From positions 1-8,764 of the forward strand of contig JAAYZQ010000098.1 in NCBI GenBank assembly GCA_012514775.1: 8,764 nt of DNA, written 5' to 3'. Shown here piece after piece: positions 6,593 to 8,764 of this stretch; position 1 is the stretch's first letter; the number at the start of each line of letters is the position of its first letter. Origin of the DNA: Anaerolineaceae bacterium (GTDB lineage Bacteria > Chloroflexota > Anaerolineae > JAAYZQ01). Position numbers and translations under genes: made by a program. The notes beneath the pieces were generated by a model that made no database searches, was not told where the DNA came from, and saw only the letters and a program-made list of their open reading frames with translations.

Positions 6593-7630
6593 ATGTCTCT
6601 TTTGCAGACCGAGATCTACCAGCAGCCTGACGTCCTGGACACTCTGCTCGCCGAGGAAAGCGACCGGGCGTGGGAGATTGCCACGACGCTGAGAGAACGA
6701 GAGATCTGCCACGTGGTCATAGCCGCGCGGGGCACGTCGGACAATGCCGCCCGCTATGGGCAATATCTCCTGGGCGCCCACAACCGCCTGCCGGTGGGCC
6801 TGGCCACGCCCTCGCTGTACAGCGTCTACCGGCAGCCGCCGCGCCTGGATCGCTCCCTGGTGGCCGGCATATCCCAATCGGGCCAGTCGCCCGACATTGT
6901 TGCCGTCCTGGCCGAGGCCCGGCGCCAGGGGGCGCCCACGCTGGCCATCACCAACGATCCGGGCTCGCCCCTGGCCGCCCAGGGTGACCACCTGCTGCTC
7001 CTGCACGCCGGCGAGGAGCGGGCGGTGGCCGCCACCAAGACCTACCTGGCCCAACTGGCGGCCCTGGCGCTCCTGTCGTGCGCCCTGGCCGACGACCGCG
7101 AGCGGCTGGAGTCCCTGCGGCAAGCGCCGCGCCTGGTGGAGCGCATCCTGGGCATGGAGGAAGAGGTGGCCAACTCCGTGGAGCGGTATCGCTATATGGA
7201 GACCTGCGTCGTCCTGGGCAGGGGCTACAACTATGCCACCGCCTTCGAGATCGCCCTCAAGATGAAGGAGCTGAACTATCTCATCGCCGAGTCGTACTCG
7301 TCGGCCGACTTTATGCATGGTCCCATCGCCGTCGTCGGCGGCGGCTTTCCCGCGCTGCTGGTGGCGCCTTCCGGGGCCATGTTCCCGACCATGCACGCCT
7401 TTGGCGTCGAGCTCAAGGCGCGGGGCGCCGAGCTGCTGGTCATCTCGGACCGGGAGGAGTTGCTGGCCGAAGCCGTGACACCCCTGCCGCTGCCCGAGGG
7501 CCTGCCCGAGTGGGTTTCGCCCCTGGTAGCCGTGGTGCCGGGCCAGCTCTTTGCCCTGCACCTGGCCCTGGCCAAGGGCCACGATCCGGATCGGCCCGTA
7601 GGACTCCAGAAGGTGACGATCACCCGCTGA
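6593..7630 (+). CDS. Two-SIS-domain sugar-phosphate isomerase/deaminase (GlmS isomerase-like, no glutaminase domain)
   Basis: Seen: 345 residues with two SIS sugar-phosphate-binding domains (about 35-165 and 195-330). Motifs: EIYQQPDVL at the N-terminus, [13 protein letters not shown] (44-56), SQSGQSPD (94-101), [12 protein letters not shown] (144-155), Glu226 in [20 protein letters not shown] (232-244, His242), and a C-terminal [12 protein letters not shown] with Lys340. These correspond to the isomerase half of GlmS, with no N-terminal Cys-nucleophile glutaminase domain. Family knowledge: stand-alone proteins of this type include NagB-II glucosamine-6-phosphate deaminases, AgaS and related enzymes. 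Glucosamine-6-phosphate deaminase (to fructose-6-phosphate and ammonia) is my best guess, but fructosamine or other amino-sugar phosphates are possible. GGGAGGGAG lies about 13 bases before the ATG, a slightly long spacing. Divergent from glk and convergent with an MFS transporter, it fits a sugar or amino-sugar use locus. Confidence 0.88.
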   Translation: MSLLQTEIYQQPDVLDTLLAEESDRAWEIATTLREREICHVVIAARGTSDNAARYGQYLLGAHNRLPVGLATPSLYSVYRQPPRLDRSLVAGISQSGQSPDIVAVLAEARRQGAPTLAITNDPGSPLAAQGDHLLLLHAGEERAVAATKTYLAQLAALALLSCALADDRERLESLRQAPRLVERILGMEEEVANSVERYRYMETCVVLGRGYNYATAFEIALKMKELNYLIAESYSSADFMHGPIAVVGGGFPALLVAPSGAMFPTMHAFGVELKARGAELLVISDREELLAEAVTPLPLPEGLPEWVSPLVAVVPGQLFALHLALAKGHDPDRPVGLQKVTITR

Positions 7631-7656
7631 GGCGCGCCCGGGAGATGGTCGCCTCA
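7628..7656. terminator. Inverted repeat spanning both convergent stop codons
   Basis: TGAGGCG (7628-7634) and CGCCTCA (7650-7656) form a 7-bp stem. The TGA of the SIS gene and the TGA of the MFS gene each form one end. It could act as a bidirectional terminator hairpin for the two converging transcripts, but no T-run follows on either strand, so this is tentative. Confidence 0.35.
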
Positions 7657-8764
7657 GGCTCCTCGCCTGGAGGTGGCCATCAGCGCGCCAAACACACCCA
7701 GGGCCAGAACCAGGTCGGCCAGGATGGCGGTCATGGTCACCGCCGGCCCACCGACTCGAAAAGCTGGCCGATCATCCAGGGCAGGAGCATGCCCCCGATG
7801 CTGGCACCCACCAGGAACCAGGCCGTGACCTGCCCGGTGATGCGCACGCGCCTTTCGGCCAGGGTGATGGCCGCGGGAAAGACCGACGCCATGGAGATGC
7901 CGAGGCCCAGGGAACCAACCCACAGGGCGACCACCGAGCCGGACCAGATCAGCAAGACTGCGAGAGACAGGATGCAGCCCAGGAGGTCGACGAGGATGAT
8001 CCAGCGGGGCCGCACCCGCGCCGCCACGGGAAGGGCCAGCAAACGACCGAAAGTGAGCCCTCCCCAGAACGCAGAGGTCAGGTAGGCGGCGCTCGCCGCG
8101 CTGCCCAGGCCCTGGGCCAGGGCGTAGCTGTAGATCCAGCCGCCAAAAGCCACCTCGGCGCCCACGTAGAGCGCCAGGAGCAGGGCAATGAGGACGACCG
8201 TGATCCCCTGGCGCCGCGGTGTGTCGAGGATCGCAGGCTCGCCGCCGGGCGTCGCCGCTCGTTCGTGCACGGCGGCGGGACTGGGCTGGCGTGCGAGCCA
8301 GACGGCGACGGGGATCAAAAGGACCGCCAGGGTCCAGTAGGTCCAGCGGATGCCTCCGCTCCAGATCAGCGCCTGGGCCACGAGGAGCGGCGCCAGGAAG
8401 GAACCGACGCCAAAAAAGAAGTGCATGGCGTTCATGTAGGGCCCCACGCGGCTGCCGTGGATCCAGACCAGGAGGGTGTTTCCTCCGACGTCGATGGCGC
8501 CCCCACCCAGCCCCACGAGAAGCCAGGCGGCAGCCAGCAGCCACAGTACGGGGATGGCAGGCATGACGGCCAGGGTGACGATCATCAACGCCATTGTGCC
8601 GGCCATGACCGGGTGTCCCGCCACGCGATCGTACAGGCGCCCCCCGAAAAAGGACCCGATGAGATAGCCCACGGAGTGGGCCATGAACAGAAAGCTGATT
8701 CCTTCGACCCTGGTGTGCGTCTGCTCCGCCAGGCCGGGCAGCGTCGGGCCGAGCATGGCCGTCA
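7654..8764 (-). CDS. MFS transporter, sugar-porter-like (5' end outside window; 1-nt deletion before the last helix)
   Basis: An inner-membrane major facilitator permease. Seen: the sequence is open at the right edge; the first visible residues (T-A-M-L-G-P-T-L-P-G-L) look like the end of helix 1, so the true start is outside. MFS motif A is GGRLYDRVAGHP, followed by repeated hydrophobic helices and a charged central loop (RQPSPAAVHERA). The N-terminal pattern GPTL-x2-L, GYLIGS-x2-GG resembles, from memory, the MFSD4/NaGLT1 glucose-transporter and fucose-permease-like group; this is a modest inference supported by glucokinase and the SIS enzyme nearby. After QLFESVG the frame ends at TGA (7739-7737) with R-R. 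One base restored in the minus-strand G run (7749-7747) continues as PAVTMTAILADLVLALGVF, an evident final helix, to TGA at 7656-7654. Unrestored, the protein lacks its last membrane helix. Confidence 0.87.
   Translation of the reverse strand, partial: DGHARPDAARPGGADAHQGRRNQLSVHGPLRGLSHRVLFRGAPVRSRGGTPGHGRHNGVDDRHPGRHACHPRTVAAGCRLASRGAGWGRHRRRRKHPPGLDPRQPRGALHERHALLFWRRFLPGAAPRGPGADLERRHPLDLLDPGGPFDPRRRLARTPAQSRRRARTSGDARRRACDPRHTAAPGDHGRPHCPAPGALRGRRGGFWRLDLQLRPGPGPGQRGERRLPDLCVLGRAHFRSFAGPSRGGAGAAPLDHPRRPPGLHPVSRSLADLVRLGGRPVGWFPGPRHLHGVGLSRGHHPGRKARAHHRAGHGLVPGGCQHRGHAPALDDRPAFRVGGPAVTMTAILADLVLALGVFGALMATSRRGA

Noticed and set aside
6482..7582. 366-codon minus-strand open frame
   Set aside because: Antisense shadow of the SIS gene, rich in Gly, Gln and Arg without domain signatures; it would also cross both divergent promoters.
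1..8764. CRISPR arrays, insertion sequences, tRNA or rRNA genes, riboswitches
   Set aside because: I saw no regularly spaced repeats, transposase motifs, cloverleaf structures or known riboswitch cores on either strand.

Overview
The window reads as a high-GC bacterial chromosome segment. The translated proteins and the domain mix (a 7TM-GAF-HisKA_3 sensor kinase, a Tat-exported molybdoenzyme, a ROK-independent Glk-type glucokinase, and a glutaminase-less GlmS-like SIS protein) would suit a Chloroflexota/Anaerolineae-like anaerobe. That assignment is only a guess, because no rRNA, tRNA or marker gene is present. GC content is uneven: sampled 60-base blocks run 53-55% in the molybdoenzyme gene and up to 78% in the SIS gene.

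Layout, left to right. (1) 1-1466, minus: the N-terminal 488 codons of a Tat-exported molybdopterin (DMSO-reductase family) oxidoreductase, running off the left edge. (2) 1467-1908: a 442-base intergenic region holding an intrinsic terminator for the operon to its right and the leader of the molybdoenzyme gene. (3) 1909-4561, minus: a two-component pair, a membrane sensor kinase followed by a NarL-type response regulator, overlapping by ATGA and driven by a near-consensus sigma-70 promoter at 4610-4638. The kinase frame is broken by a 1-nt deletion near 2819. (4) 4706-6427, minus: a glk operon, glucokinase then a short-chain dehydrogenase resembling quinoid dihydropteridine reductase. The SDR carries an in-frame TAG at codon 173. 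(5) 6428-6592: a divergent control region with two back-to-back sigma-70 promoters and an imperfect palindrome between and over them. (6) 6593-7630, plus: a two-SIS-domain sugar-phosphate isomerase/deaminase-like protein. (7) 7654-8764, minus: an MFS transporter, 5' end outside the window, convergent with the SIS gene and carrying a 1-nt deletion in a G run before its last membrane helix.

Functionally there are two modules. The right half looks like a sugar or amino-sugar uptake and phosphorylation unit (MFS importer, hexose kinase, sugar-phosphate SIS enzyme, plus an SDR of unknown substrate). The left half looks like a signal-responsive respiratory or redox unit (sensor kinase, regulator, exported molybdoenzyme of unknown substrate).

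Three of the seven genes carry a single-base lesion that leaves recognisable family sequence on the far side. Either the assembly has residual single-base errors or these genes are recently inactivated; the sequence alone cannot decide. I found no CRISPR array, mobile element, RNA gene or clearly new system. The best leads are the molybdoenzyme with an unusual cluster motif, the dihydropteridine-reductase-like SDR beside glucokinase, and the shared divergent operator candidate.
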